DNA from: Owenia fusiformis | Taxonomy: Eukaryota > Annelida > Polychaeta > Sabellida > Oweniidae | Length of the DNA stretch: 64,000 nt | Direction of reading: 5' to 3' | NCBI GenBank assembly: GCA_903813345.2 | Contig: CAIIXF020000001.1 | Coordinates: 57,305,885-57,369,884, forward strand | Program-made: the position numbers and the translations under genes | The notes under the pieces: model-generated | What the model saw: the letters and a program-made list of their open reading frames with translations, nothing else | Database searches by the model: none | What the model was told of the DNA's origin: nothing | In this document: one piece after another, positions 37,601 to 47,504 of the stretch | Layout of the letters: every line of letters begins with the position of its first letter | Position numbering within the stretch: the first letter of the stretch is position 1

Positions 37601-38239
37601 TACACTGATGAACTTCTTTCCCCCAAATCGAGACTTGTATTTTATTGAATCAGTCTAATTGAGTGTTATCCCTACTTCAGACCAATTTGTTATTTTTACA
37701 TCTTGTAGATTTAAATGACTTGTATTTTATTGAATCAGTCTAATTGAGTGTTATCCCTACTTCAGACCAATTTGTTATTTTTACATCTTGTAATCATAGT
37801 TTAATTTGGGTAATATTTCTATATTTTTCATGAAAAAAATTATTAGCCCCGGAGACTGTTCTCCAAACCGAGAATCGTCCTTTGGGGTTGTAATTTAGGG
37901 AGTTTCATGCAGCCATGTTTATCTTTTGAAAATAATATGTCAGAGAACATCAAAATATAGGATGCCACACATTTTATTGGCCAATCCACAAGCTATCCAA
38001 GATATCCAAGCTTTTTGCATCTAAAATATGATTTTTTGTATTATTGAACTGTGGTCCTTTAATTGTTTATTTTTTTAGGTTTGATGACACACAGAAAAAA
38101 TTAGATGCATTTTCTCTGATAGAAAACATAATGTATAAGATTTGATGTTATTATATTTCAGGCTTTTGCTGAAATAGAAGAAGTACTATCGCCACTGTAT
38201 TCCATTTTGGGTGGAGATCCCTTTGAGAATAAATACTGA
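31629..38239 (+). CDS. URED: Urease accessory protein UreD (UreH)
   Basis: UreD is the scaffold that binds apo-urease and recruits UreF and UreG for nickel insertion. Six coding exons join in frame: 31629-31775, 33224-33382, 33873-34093, 34335-34446, 36673-36873 and 38162-38239, giving 305 residues, typical of the family. Hallmarks are YPITYGGGLVSGDEI (about residues 68-82), AALITTQASTKVYHSED (about 94-110), the LLCVLPDPIVCYKEAIYKQ block, LLDWLTAGRTARGE, ALCVLLGPQLE and IIRIGANTTTE. The exon 3 donor (AA followed by GTTTGT) is weak, but it is the choice that yields WQFTKYDS in the right phase. Intron 1 is expanded by a transposon and a minisatellite. The stop codon lies 17 bases before the ADAT3 ATG, in the same exon. 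Partner ureF is divergent on the other strand. Confidence 0.94.
31959..32164. mobile_element. hAT-like MITE in ureD intron 1
   Basis: The left end CAGGCCCGTAGCCAGGAT and the right end CCTGGCTACGGGCCTG are inverted copies. ACAGT occurs at both flanks. The interior has inverted 'ggggggttc' runs. It is 206 bases long and non-coding. Confidence 0.75.
32240..33205. repeat. Minisatellite in ureD intron 1
   Basis: About 37 tandem copies of a unit near 26 bases, 'tgtcatgttgtttcactaat' plus ataata, with higher-order variants that insert 'tcattttg' before the next unit. It ends within about 20 bases of the exon 2 acceptor at 33221-33223 and therefore abuts the polypyrimidine/branch region. Confidence 0.9.
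34447..36672. other. ureD intron 4
   Basis: A 2.2-kb intron with no recognisable exon. It contains the second copy of the dispersed repeat at 36302-36470 (see 27478-27660). The rest appears unique and AT-rich. Confidence 0.7.
37428..37883. mobile_element. 456-bp element with perfect 26-bp TIRs, ureD intron 5
   Basis: The first and last 26 bases are exact inverted copies (core GACGATTCTCGGTTTGGAGA). Inside, a block of about 77 bases around 'ttattgaatcagtctaattg' is duplicated in tandem (about 37634-37790). No clear target duplication is seen and there is no coding capacity. Confidence 0.75.
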
Positions 38240-38256
38240 GAGACACTAGAGGACTT

Positions 38257-39234
38257 ATGATGGCAACAAACACTTTGAATAACTGGACAGTTGAAGCAGT
38301 GTTGGAAGAATCATTCAGAAATGCGGTAATACTGCAAGAAGCATACATCTGTGAGGTGTTGGATAAGAAATGTACATCTACTTTAGTGAAAGAAGTACCG
38401 AAAGTGTTCCCTATGTTACAACACCGACATTTAAGACGAGTGCGAACTAAAGATGGTGTTATGCACATTTTGATTTGTCTCGCTTCTCAGGTGAAAGATA
38501 TTAACAGTGTATTTGAGTTATTAAAATTGAGTAGTATCAACATAGAGTGTTTGGGTCCACCAGAGTTACATAAAGTTTCTGACTCGCCACCCCTCACAAG
38601 GGCACAATTCATTGAGGGATCCCAACACTGGCCTAGTTCATTCCATGAGGATAAACAATTGGAAAGAGTATTAAAAGGAGAGTTATTCCCTATAGAAGAT
38701 TTGAAGCGTATAGAGCAGCATATGGTTGAAGCTATCAAAATGGCTGAAATCGCAAGAAGTAATGGTTATTATGCAATGGGTGTTGTTGTCGTGGATCCAA
38801 GTGATGATGAGATTATGGTAAAATGTCATAGCCTTTGTCCAGTTGATGCATCAAACATTAACTCAGTAGAGTTGCACCCACTGCAGCACACACCTATGAT
38901 AGCCATAGATCTTGTTGCCAGGGGTCAGGGTGGAGGTATTTGGAAATATGACACAAATAAATTCTATTGTAAATCAAACCCTACCAAAGCTCATGATAAG
39001 GAGGGTCCTTACCTATGTACAGGGTATGATGTGTATTTAACAAAGGAGCCATGTATTATGTGTAGTATGGGTCTCCTTCACTCACGTATAGGGAGAGTTT
39101 TCTATGGTGAGGCCTCCAAAGAGGGGGCCCTTGGGAGTCGATACAAGCTCCATGTACAACAAGGCCTTAATCATCATTTTAAGGTATTCAGAGGTATTTT
39201 GTCAAATAAATGTAAGGCACTTGAGATGTCTTGA
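38257..39234 (+). CDS. ADAT3: tRNA-specific adenosine deaminase subunit 3
   Basis: ADAT3 pairs with catalytic ADAT2 to convert A34 to inosine in tRNA anticodons. The gene is an intact, intronless ORF of 325 residues, close to the length of animal ADAT3. The N-terminal half binds tRNA in the family. The C-terminal half (about 150-315) is the zinc deaminase fold, with HPLQHTPMIAIDLVARGQGG containing zinc ligand H211, then YLCTGYDVYLTKEPCIMC with C266 and C269, and the family tail GLNHHFKVFRG. The position of the catalytic glutamate (residue 213) is proline, consistent with the non-catalytic role; the usual replacement is valine. The first codons are ATG-ATG, and an in-frame TAA at 38230-38232 inside ureD excludes an upstream start. 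It begins 17 bases after the ureD stop, in another frame and in the same exon. A plus-strand poly(A) signal follows at 40001. Confidence 0.95.
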   Translation: MMATNTLNNWTVEAVLEESFRNAVILQEAYICEVLDKKCTSTLVKEVPKVFPMLQHRHLRRVRTKDGVMHILICLASQVKDINSVFELLKLSSINIECLGPPELHKVSDSPPLTRAQFIEGSQHWPSSFHEDKQLERVLKGELFPIEDLKRIEQHMVEAIKMAEIARSNGYYAMGVVVVDPSDDEIMVKCHSLCPVDASNINSVELHPLQHTPMIAIDLVARGQGGGIWKYDTNKFYCKSNPTKAHDKEGPYLCTGYDVYLTKEPCIMCSMGLLHSRIGRVFYGEASKEGALGSRYKLHVQQGLNHHFKVFRGILSNKCKALEMS

Positions 39235-39244
39235 TATTAGTATG

Positions 39245-39424
39245 TATACAGCGTGTTTCATATGTATGCACCCCCCCTCATAAACTCATACATGTAGCAT
39301 TGCCACCCTATCATGTTGTATATCATTTTGTTCCTTATGGAATATATAACATGATAGGGTAGCTATGCTATATGTATGAGTTTATAGGGTGGGGGTTCAT
39401 ACATATGGAACACCCTGTAGATAT
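39245..39424. mobile_element. Palindromic MITE directly after ADAT3
   Basis: About 180 bases that fold on themselves nearly end to end. Paired blocks include tacagcgtgtttcatatgta with the right-hand tacatatggaacaccctgta, ataaactcatacat with atgtatgagtttat, and ccaccctatcatgtt with aacatgatagggt. It starts about 10 bases past the ADAT3 stop, so it lies in the 3' UTR. Confidence 0.8.
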
Positions 39425-40000
39425 AGCAATGCACACATAGTCTCTATTATTCATGTGAACTGCAATTAAAAGGTGGCTGGGTATACAGCAATAATAGAGG
39501 AAACAAGATTATACTTAGATGATAAGCAAATATAAGTTGTGAATAATTTTAGTATTTTTGGAAGTACAATGCCTTATATGGGTTAGAAGAGTCACAGGCT
39601 GGAGTTCAATACACAAATGTATAAATGATGAATTGACAGGTTATTTTCTGATTTAAATCTGCCAAATTAAAACTTTTCCAGAAAGGAAATAGTGCCAATA
39701 AACCAGTTATTAGATATTACAGATACTGTTTTGTTTATGTTTTCTAAAATAGAGAACATCACATTGAAAAGGTTTTTGTACATGTATTGTATCAATACAA
39801 CTCCAAAATTAATGATGTACAGCGTGTCAAATAAATATATGTTCTCTCCCTTTATTAACCTTAACATCCACATAATGATGCATACTTTTTTTGTCTGCAT
39901 GATATTTGAATTGTTCTTTAGCACATTAAAACTAGGCTTCATGGAGCAACTCTACAAGAAGTTTCAGATGACTAGCTCAACTAGATACATGTTTATGCAC

Positions 40001-40006
40001 AATAAA
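40001..40006 (+). terminator. Candidate poly(A) signal for ureD/ADAT3
   Basis: AATAAA on the plus strand about 770 bases after the ADAT3 stop. It is the last good candidate before the convergent NOL7 3' end. Confidence 0.5.
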
Positions 40007-40123
40007 AGTTCATACTCTTGAAATTAAGGGGGAACATATTTATTTGACATGTATAATTCAAAATTGAACATAAATAAATATAAATAAAACACACTTATTT
40101 TTACATCTCTACATAAATAATTG

Positions 40124-40129
40124 TTTATT
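40124..40129 (-). terminator. Candidate NOL7 poly(A) signal
   Basis: AATAAA on the minus strand about 40 bases after the NOL7 stop. It leaves a very short NOL7 3' UTR and little space to the convergent ADAT3 signal. Confidence 0.5.
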
Positions 40130-40165
40130 TACACATTTTTACAGTAAACTAGAGTAAAAGAATGT

Positions 40166-43100
40166 CTATGATTTTCCGACTTTTCTCTTGTTCCACTCTC
40201 CTTGATTTACTTTTTTCCTCTGTTGTTTCAGTCTTCTCTCTTGGGCTGAAAGTAATATAAATTCATGTATAAAAGAAATTCAAGGGAGGATATGAGAAAA
40301 ACAATTTAAGGGTACCGAGAACCTAACTCCTGACAGACCACAAGTCCCTTACAGCATAAATAGACCAGTACCTGGATCTCACATTATCATTGTGTATTTA
40401 GTTGAAGTATTCCTTCTAATCATCCCAATCTAGATTTATGCAAATCAGTGATCTTCCCGTCATTACATAATCTGGCCACTGATATGAACCCTATTAAAAT
40501 CTGAGAAATACCTGCCACCTTGCTAAAAATTTATTAGCACCCTGTCAAAAAAGATTTATTTGAACCTTAATAGATAAAATGAAGATTTAGCATCCTAATT
40601 TGAGAAAAAACATGGAGAGATCACTGCAAAATAAACTTGTAAGATGTTCCTACCTTTGGGTAATGAAGTTTAATAATAATATTTAATTTTTAATTATATA
40701 AAGTCAAAGAACCTTCTCTAGAAGTTATAGGAATTCTTACACTGATGTTGATCTAAAAACCCGATGACAAAATTTCATGAAAAATTCAAAGATGGCATTT
40801 CCTCATTCATTCATCTCAAACCAAAATGCTTATGTAGCAAATAAACCCGCTGAGGTTTTATTATCTACTTAAATGAATCCCTGAGAATTTGAAATCAATC
40901 CATTACAGTGGCCACCTCAAAAGTAATTTATCTTGTTTACATCCAATTGAATCTGCTCACCTGTTTCTCTTGGTATAGAGCCTCCAAAGAGTCTTTCCTG
41001 CTTGAATGCAATGGCTTTTTCTATTGCACTCTGTGGACGCTTGTAATCCTTCAATGCTACAGCTTGTATCCTAGAATACAAATGTTCTGTTCACTACTAC
41101 ATATACATGTAAGTGGTTTTTTTAATGTTTATAACTGTTATTATTTAACTGGGGTCTTTCATTTAGTCAGTGTGTTTCATATTTGTAGAACAAAAGTAAT
41201 GCTATAGATGATGCTGTGTTGGGTAGTGTATGTTCTGAACACTGAGCCAGCGTGAATTTAGATTTAAACACACCAATTTTCAATTACATGTTCAGATTTC
41301 AATTTTCCATATTCTTAACTAACTAGTAATAGGCTATTATCATATTGAATGAACATCAGTGCCAAGTGAAGGGTATATAATTCGAATTCAAGAGCAATAT
41401 ACTTTAACCTATATCTTTAACCTATTGTTTAGTCCACGACAAAAGCCACAAGATCATGATGTGACTATAACATTTAGTAGACAAAACCAAACCATGCGGG
41501 GTTTACGAAGTGAATTTATTTCTATAACCTGATTGGCTCATCGGGCCATGACACGACACAAATAGTATATCAAAGTTAAGGTAGTTGTACACAATGACAT
41601 TACAGTGACCAATACTAACCCTGCCTGCCAAGATAACAGGTACTAACTAGACCTCATAACACCCCCTTTTCAGTGATATCGTAGCTGGGAGATTATATCT
41701 GGTATTAGTGAACTACCAGTATGCAGAATGTTCAGCTCAATGCAAAACCATAAGTCCATACAGTATGAAGACTGAAGAGGATGATTAGTACCAATGAAGA
41801 CAGCTGTTTATTTTTATACTATATATTGTAATATTACTTCAACCCTCTCAGGCTCTAATGCTTCTGTAACTTTTTATATATAACATACCCTCCTTTCTGG
41901 AATCCAATGAAATCATCATTCAGAATGTCGTCCTTATTATCATCCATGTCACCAAAATCTGAAAACATTTTAAAAAATAGCATTCGATATATTTTTTGTA
42001 TACAGAACACATATAGATCTCTACACTATAATTAACTATTACTCCCTTGTGGAAAACTGAATAGTCAGTATTCATATTTGATATTTCAACAGAACATCTT
42101 TACATGTGCAAAATTAACAGTAAATGTGAAAAATGCTCCATATTTTAAACACTTGACTCCTTTATTGAAAGTATACTTGACTTGTTATAATGGTATAACG
42201 CTGGGGACATCACTGTATTGTAAATCCCTGTAAATATCACCTACCACTTTCTTCTCCAGAGAGATCTGCCTCAACGGGTTCCTCCTCTACAGGTTCAACA
42301 ACAGCCTTATCTATCTTCTTACCCTTCACCTTCACTGGCCCAGCAGGTAGCGAGGCAATCACATCATCTGGTAATCTACTGTTCTTTAGTCTTTCTAACT
42401 TTAGTTTCTGCAAACAGATGGGATAATCATTTTATTATATGCTTTATCATAAAAATGTTCAGCGTTCTACTGGGAATGTTACCTTTGAACTTGGTTCATG
42501 ATATGAATCAGAATTTTGACCAAGAAAATGTAAGAATTGGTCAAAACAATCTCAGTCTGGCCTATTTTGCTTACATAGTTGCTGGTGAAATGTTTTTAAA
42601 CAGTAAGATTTCAAATCTCAGGGTTACACAATTTAGTCATTCATTTTGAGTAGGTCAGTACCATCCATAACATAACTTGTTGAATATGTTTGATCCATCT
42701 CCAAAAGCTGTTGTGATATGGCTCATTCATTACCACGTTGAGAGCAAACAATGTGTCTGTAAATAAACTCAATCATGGGCTATCAAGAGAAAGCCCATAA
42801 CTGAATAAAGCACTTACTTTCTGCTGTTTAAACTGCTCGTCATGTTGTTTTCTTTTAGCTTTAACCTTCTTCCTGTCAGCATCAATCTGCTGCATGGCAT
42901 CTTTGATCTTCTGTAGAGCTGTCTTCCTACTGCTGTCAAATGTGATGTCCTCAGGTGCAGAGTCGCTGTCGCTATCAGCCAGCAGCGCTTCATCATTAAT
43001 TCCAGCATCTGTTATATAGGAGGCAATATACAGAGATTATGTCACTATTACTTGGAATATGCCTTAGTTCTACCAATATAGGCAGACCTTGGGAGGCTCT

Positions 43101-43830
43101 ATATTTGGGCAAGAACGAATGCGTATTTCACGTCACAGTCATAGTGACTGACTGATGCATTACATACCTTTATTCCCATTGCTACTTTGTATCAATGACG
43201 TCACACATCTGTGTGCCAGTAGAATTTGATCGAAATGAAACATGACATCATGATATTGTCATGCATGGTTATTAAAGAAATCTATATCAAAATGAGGTAA
43301 GTGGGCTATATCAGGGTGAGGTAAGTGGGTTATATCAGGGTAATCGACAATATCGGTGGATATAACCCGCTAACTTTCCCATTGACTTCCACACAAATGC
43401 TTCACAAGGTATGTAATGCTACAAGAGTACAAGTTATATCTTATTTCATCCATGAGACTGTAGTATTTGATGTTCGAACTGTATCATGTGAATACACATT
43501 TTAACATGAAGTGTGGCCACCTGGATGGACTTAATAGGAGTATGTAAAGTTGAAATTTGGTTAGAGATTTTGCCTAAAAGTCTTATAAATTGTTACATAT
43601 GGCTAATGCCAAATGAAAGTCACAGAAACTGGTGGCAACATACATCTGTAAATAAAACTTAATTTACACTTAAACATGGTGTATAAGTGTATCTTTCTAG
43701 AAATCCAACTTATAAAATAGATGTTAATACAATGTAGATCATATATACCATGTGCTTCTTTCTCTCCGTCAGAATCAACATCGTCTTCTAAGTCATCTTC
43801 TGAATCTGAGTTGAACACCTTCCTTGGCAT
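40166..43830 (-). CDS. NOL7: Nucleolar protein 7 (NOL7)
   Basis: NOL7 is a small basic nucleolar protein linked to early pre-rRNA processing. Six coding exons join in frame: 43830-43749, 43008-42818, 42407-42245, 41958-41889, 41070-40961 and 40245-40166, giving 231 residues against about 257 in vertebrates. The N-terminus is acidic (SDSEDDLEDDVDSDGEKE). The family core follows: PEDITFDSSRKTAL, a long Lys-rich helix ending KRKQHDEQFKQQKKLKLERL, and RLPDDVIASLP. Near the end come AVALKDYKRPQSA and ERLFGG, then a basic tail. The order acidic segment, '[DE][DE][IL]TF', charged helix, 'LP[DE]xx[IL]', 'LYG/LFGG' matches NOL7. Conservation in this family is low, so recognition rests on motif order. 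It is convergent with ADAT3. Confidence 0.82.
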
Positions 43831-44160
43831 CTTCTGAATGTATAAAAATCAAATTATTACAAAAGGCCACAGGTTTGTTGCACATAAAACAAATTTAACT
43901 TAAATAAACAAACCTTTCGCATGTAATACCTGTAAATGCATTTTACATTATATTACACACTGTGGTCTTTTGATTGGAGTATCAGTTGGAAATGTGAGGG
44001 TAGATTGATAAGGACATCCTTGGTCCAAGGGTATTTCACTTCTTTCCATACCCTTGGTGCAGCCTATACAATTGTTGGGATTGTGCAAACAAACTTTCAA
44101 ATAGCCCTTAAATCACTAGCGAATCAGAAGCATTGTTACAATCAATGGTCAAAATCAACA
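43831..44160. other. NOL7 5' flank
   Basis: Upstream of the NOL7 start (minus strand). The proximal part should hold its 5' UTR and promoter. No specific element is recognised. The flank ends where the foldback element was inserted. Confidence 0.4.
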
Positions 44161-44169
44161 AAGATTTTC

Positions 44170-46176
44170 GGTAGACTGTAAATCTAGTAAATCTAGTAAA
44201 TCTTGTAAATCTAGTAAACCTAGTAAATCTAGTAAAATCTTGTAAAATCTTGTAAACTTTTTAGGGACCATTCATTTGATATCAATGTCAGTCTCTATGT
44301 AAGAGTATTGGTGATTATGATTCCTTTTACAACATTAGAAAAATACCTTCTCTGCATTAAAATTCAGAGTCATTCCTTTCATCAAATAATCAATATACAA
44401 ATTTTTTAACAAAATTGTGAAATATTATAATAAAAAAGAATGTTTAAGGGGCTGGTATGATGGCTTTAAACTATTAATTACAAGGAATACAAGGAACATA
44501 TCATCATCAAAACGTAAATGGAAAGCATTGTAGAAATGCCATACTATACTTTATGTATAGGTAAAGCAAATAGATCAATCAGTAAGTTGTCTCACTAGAT
44601 TCCCCTTACTACAGCATTTGATTGTTTTTTTATTAATTTTTGGGGGTTGGCAAAAATCAATTTTGAAATTGCCATTTATCCATTTCTCTCACATTGGAAC
44701 TTCTACAAATATTGTCAATTGAACAGCATCGCCAAAAAATAACTAAATTATCTGATAGGCTAAGCATTATAACATTTTGTGAGGGAAAAACAAGCCTGTG
44801 TCATTTAGATGGTAGCATTGTCCCCTCAGTCCTTAAATATGTAACTTAATTTGTTAATAGAGCATGCTTCTTGGGTAGACTGTAAATCTAGTAAATCTAG
44901 TAAATCTAGTAAAACTAGTAAATCTAGTAAATCTAGTAAAATCTTGTAAAATCTTGTAAAAACTTGATTATTCAATGTCTAAGATATAAAGTGCAAATGT
45001 CGAAAAAGCACTGAAAATGCCTTTGTATGAATGAAATGAACATGTAGAAAAAATTCTACCTTTTATTTCATTATATTAAGTTACAAAACAACTATATGTT
45101 AGTACTGGATAACAAAATGGTTATCAAATGGTACACCCATTTTATCATCATACACAACCCACCCAAAAAGCATGCTCTATTAACAAATTAAGCCACACAT
45201 TTAAGGACTGAGGGGACAATGCGTACCATCTAAATGACACAGGCTTGTTTTTCCCTCACAACATTTTATAATGCTTAGCCTATCAAGATAATTTAGTTAT
45301 TGCTTATTTTTTGGCGAAGCTGTTCAATTGACAATATTTTTAGGAGTTCCAATGTTAGAGGAAATGATAAATGGCAATTTCAAAATTGATTTTTGCCAAC
45401 CCCCCAAAATAATAATAATAAAAACAATCAAATGCTGTAGTAAGGGGAAGCGTGATACAACTTACTGATTGATCTATTTGCTTTGCCTATACTTAAAGTA
45501 TAGTATGGCATTTCTACAATGCTTTCCATTTAAGTTTTGATGATGATATGTTCCTTGTATTCCTTGTAATTAATAGTTTAAAGCCATATCATATCAGCCC
45601 CTTAAACATTCTTTTTATTATAATAATTCACAATTTTGTTAAAAAATTTGTATATTGATTATTTGATGAAAGGAATGACTCTGAATTTTAATGCAGAGAA
45701 GGTATTTTTCTAATGTTGTAAAGGGAATCATAATCACCAATACTCTTCATAGAGACTGACATTGATATCAAATGAATGATCCCTAAAAAGTTTACAAGAT
45801 TTTACAAGATTTTACTAGATTTACTAGATTTACTAGATTTACGAGATTTACTAGATTTACTAGATTTACAGTCTACCTGCTTCTTGGGTGGGTTGTGTAT
45901 GATGATAAAATGGGTGTACCATTTGATAACCATTTTGTTATCCAGTACTAACATATAGTTGTTTTGTAACTAAATATAATGAAATAAAAGGTAGAATTTT
46001 TTCTACATGTTCATTTCATTCATACAAAGGCATTTTCAGTGCTTTTTCGACATTTGCACGTTATATCTTAGACATTGAATAATCAAGTTTTTACAAGATT
46101 TTACAAGATTTTACTAGATTTACTAGATTTACTAGTTTTACTAGATTTACTAGATTTACTAGATTTACAGTCTACC
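44170..46176. mobile_element. Foldback-type transposon containing an inverted copy of itself
   Basis: The outer element begins GGTAGACTGTAAATCTAG and ends with the inverted sequence. AAGATTTTC is duplicated at 44161-44169 and 46177-46185. Subterminal tandem repeats (gtaaatcta units) occupy both ends, as in foldback transposons. At its centre sits a second full copy (44874-45877). Without the inner copy and one target duplication the outer element is about 994 bases. No transposase ORF is present, so it is non-autonomous. The 9-bp duplications fit the Mutator/foldback group. Confidence 0.9.
44874..45877. mobile_element. Inner copy of the foldback element, opposite orientation
   Basis: 1004 bases with the same GGTAGACTGTAAATC termini as the outer copy. 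It is flanked by the 9-mer TGCTTCTTG at 44865-44873 and 45878-45886. Its interior is the reverse complement of the outer element: 45172-45785 mirrors 44260-44870, and 44960-45172 mirrors 45887-46085. It landed at the middle of the outer copy. The corresponding site in the inner copy reads gcatgctttttgggtggg. Confidence 0.9.
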
Positions 46177-46616
46177 AAGATTTTCTAAAGATGTTCACAG
46201 TGATAAACAGGCATTATATGTTCACTAATGAGTTTATTGCCCCAGTCTGGATGCATTTCTCTTTAAGAATCCAATTTATAAGTAATTTACATCCTATCAG
46301 GGGTCATAAACAGAGGGAGGACAAAACATGTCCATTGAAATTAGTATAGAGCATAGTGATTGGTAACGCATTTTCTGCGTTGACCACTTAGAAACTCAGC
46401 TTATTTATGACCCCTAAAATGAAACTAACTGGGCTTAAGTGAAGGGCTGAATTTAAGCATAAATGAAGTCCTTTGAAGAAGGATGGATAAGGATAACAAT
46501 CAAATGTCTTCAGAGCCATCATACATGGAAGTATACTGTAAAGATGAACCTCCACTGGCTCTATATATTTTCTTTAAATGGGAATACATCTACTGAATGA
46601 GATTAAATAGAATATA

Positions 46617-46790
46617 CAGGGTGGGCCAAAAAACACCACTTTTTTTTAAAAAAAACAGTAACTTTTTTTATTTCCCAACCTACATACGCCAAATTTTGCA
46701 GTTATATACAGGGTGGGCCAAAAAAACACCATTTTTTTCAAGACACTTTAACTTTTTTATTTTCCAACCTACATACCCCAAATTTTGCAG
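46617..46790. repeat. Two tandem units with TACAGGGTGGGCC starts
   Basis: Two direct copies of about 88 bases, each starting tacagggtgggccaaaaaa and ending 'ccaaattttgcagt'. The complement of the start occurs at about 50638-50658 ('ggcccacccttaccctgta'), so these may mark the left end of a composite element spanning to there. Confidence 0.6.
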
Positions 46791-46793
46791 TTA

Positions 46794-47441
46794 CCGTATT
46801 TGCCGTGATTGGCGCCCGGGCGCTTAAAGTAAGTCAAAACAGTTCAAAAAGTTGTCCATATTAGCGCCCATATGAGTCCCGATGAGAAAAGTGCCGGAGT
46901 TTCAGTTTCAGTTTAGGCTAGAAAAAAATTGGAAAAAAAGTTTGTTGAAATTCGCCATGTTTGCATGAATCGTAGGGTTCTTACCTATCCTACTCTTTTC
47001 GGAACACTACTGGAATATAAAACATGTACTTACATCAGTATTTTACTCGATAATTCGATAGGAAAACGATATTAACCCACGGAATCGAATACTTCTGTTT
47101 CAATTTCTTCTCAGCCTCGTTTTGAAATTTTCAACACAAACTGAACGAGGTGGCAAGATTACAGGAAAAATCACCGGTAAACATCAAAATAATGGATATA
47201 TACTTGAGTAACCAACATTATATACATTTTATGGTGAAAAGAATGACATATTCAAGCTGGAATACCTTTTGGAAAACTGCAAAAAGTGATAAAACCAAGA
47301 AGTACTCTATTATCGCCCACTTTTGTTTTTCACATTTGACCCTAATGATCCTTGATTCTCCACCCAGGGACTCACACTCGTGCCTCCAAGAGTCTGGGTG
47401 GGCGCTAATAAGAACATGGGCGCCAATTACGGCAAATACGG
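46794..47441. mobile_element. TIR element at a TA site
   Basis: The left end CCGTATTTGCCGTGATTGGC and the right end GCCAATTACGGCAAATACGG are inverted copies. TA flanks both sides. The flanks rejoin to 'cagttatatag', matching the uninterrupted 'gcagttatatacag' at 46700, which supports a clean insertion. The TA duplication fits Tc1/mariner-type mobilisation. 648 bases, no transposase. Confidence 0.8.
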
Positions 47442-47504
47442 TATATAGTGCCAAGGGTTCTTAGTAAGAATATAATGTAACAAGTCCTTCAACTGGGATT
47501 ATAT

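Noticed and set aside
38151-38738. Minus-strand ORFs opposite ADAT3
   Set aside because: They are shadows of the ADAT3 frame.
42814-43008. Minus-strand ORF starting ATG at 43008 in another frame
   Set aside because: It overlaps NOL7 exon 2; the NOL7 frame is the one that joins in phase to both neighbouring exons.
45776-45958. ORF with LLDLLDL repeats
   Set aside because: It is a translation of the gtaaatcta tandem repeats at the end of the foldback element.
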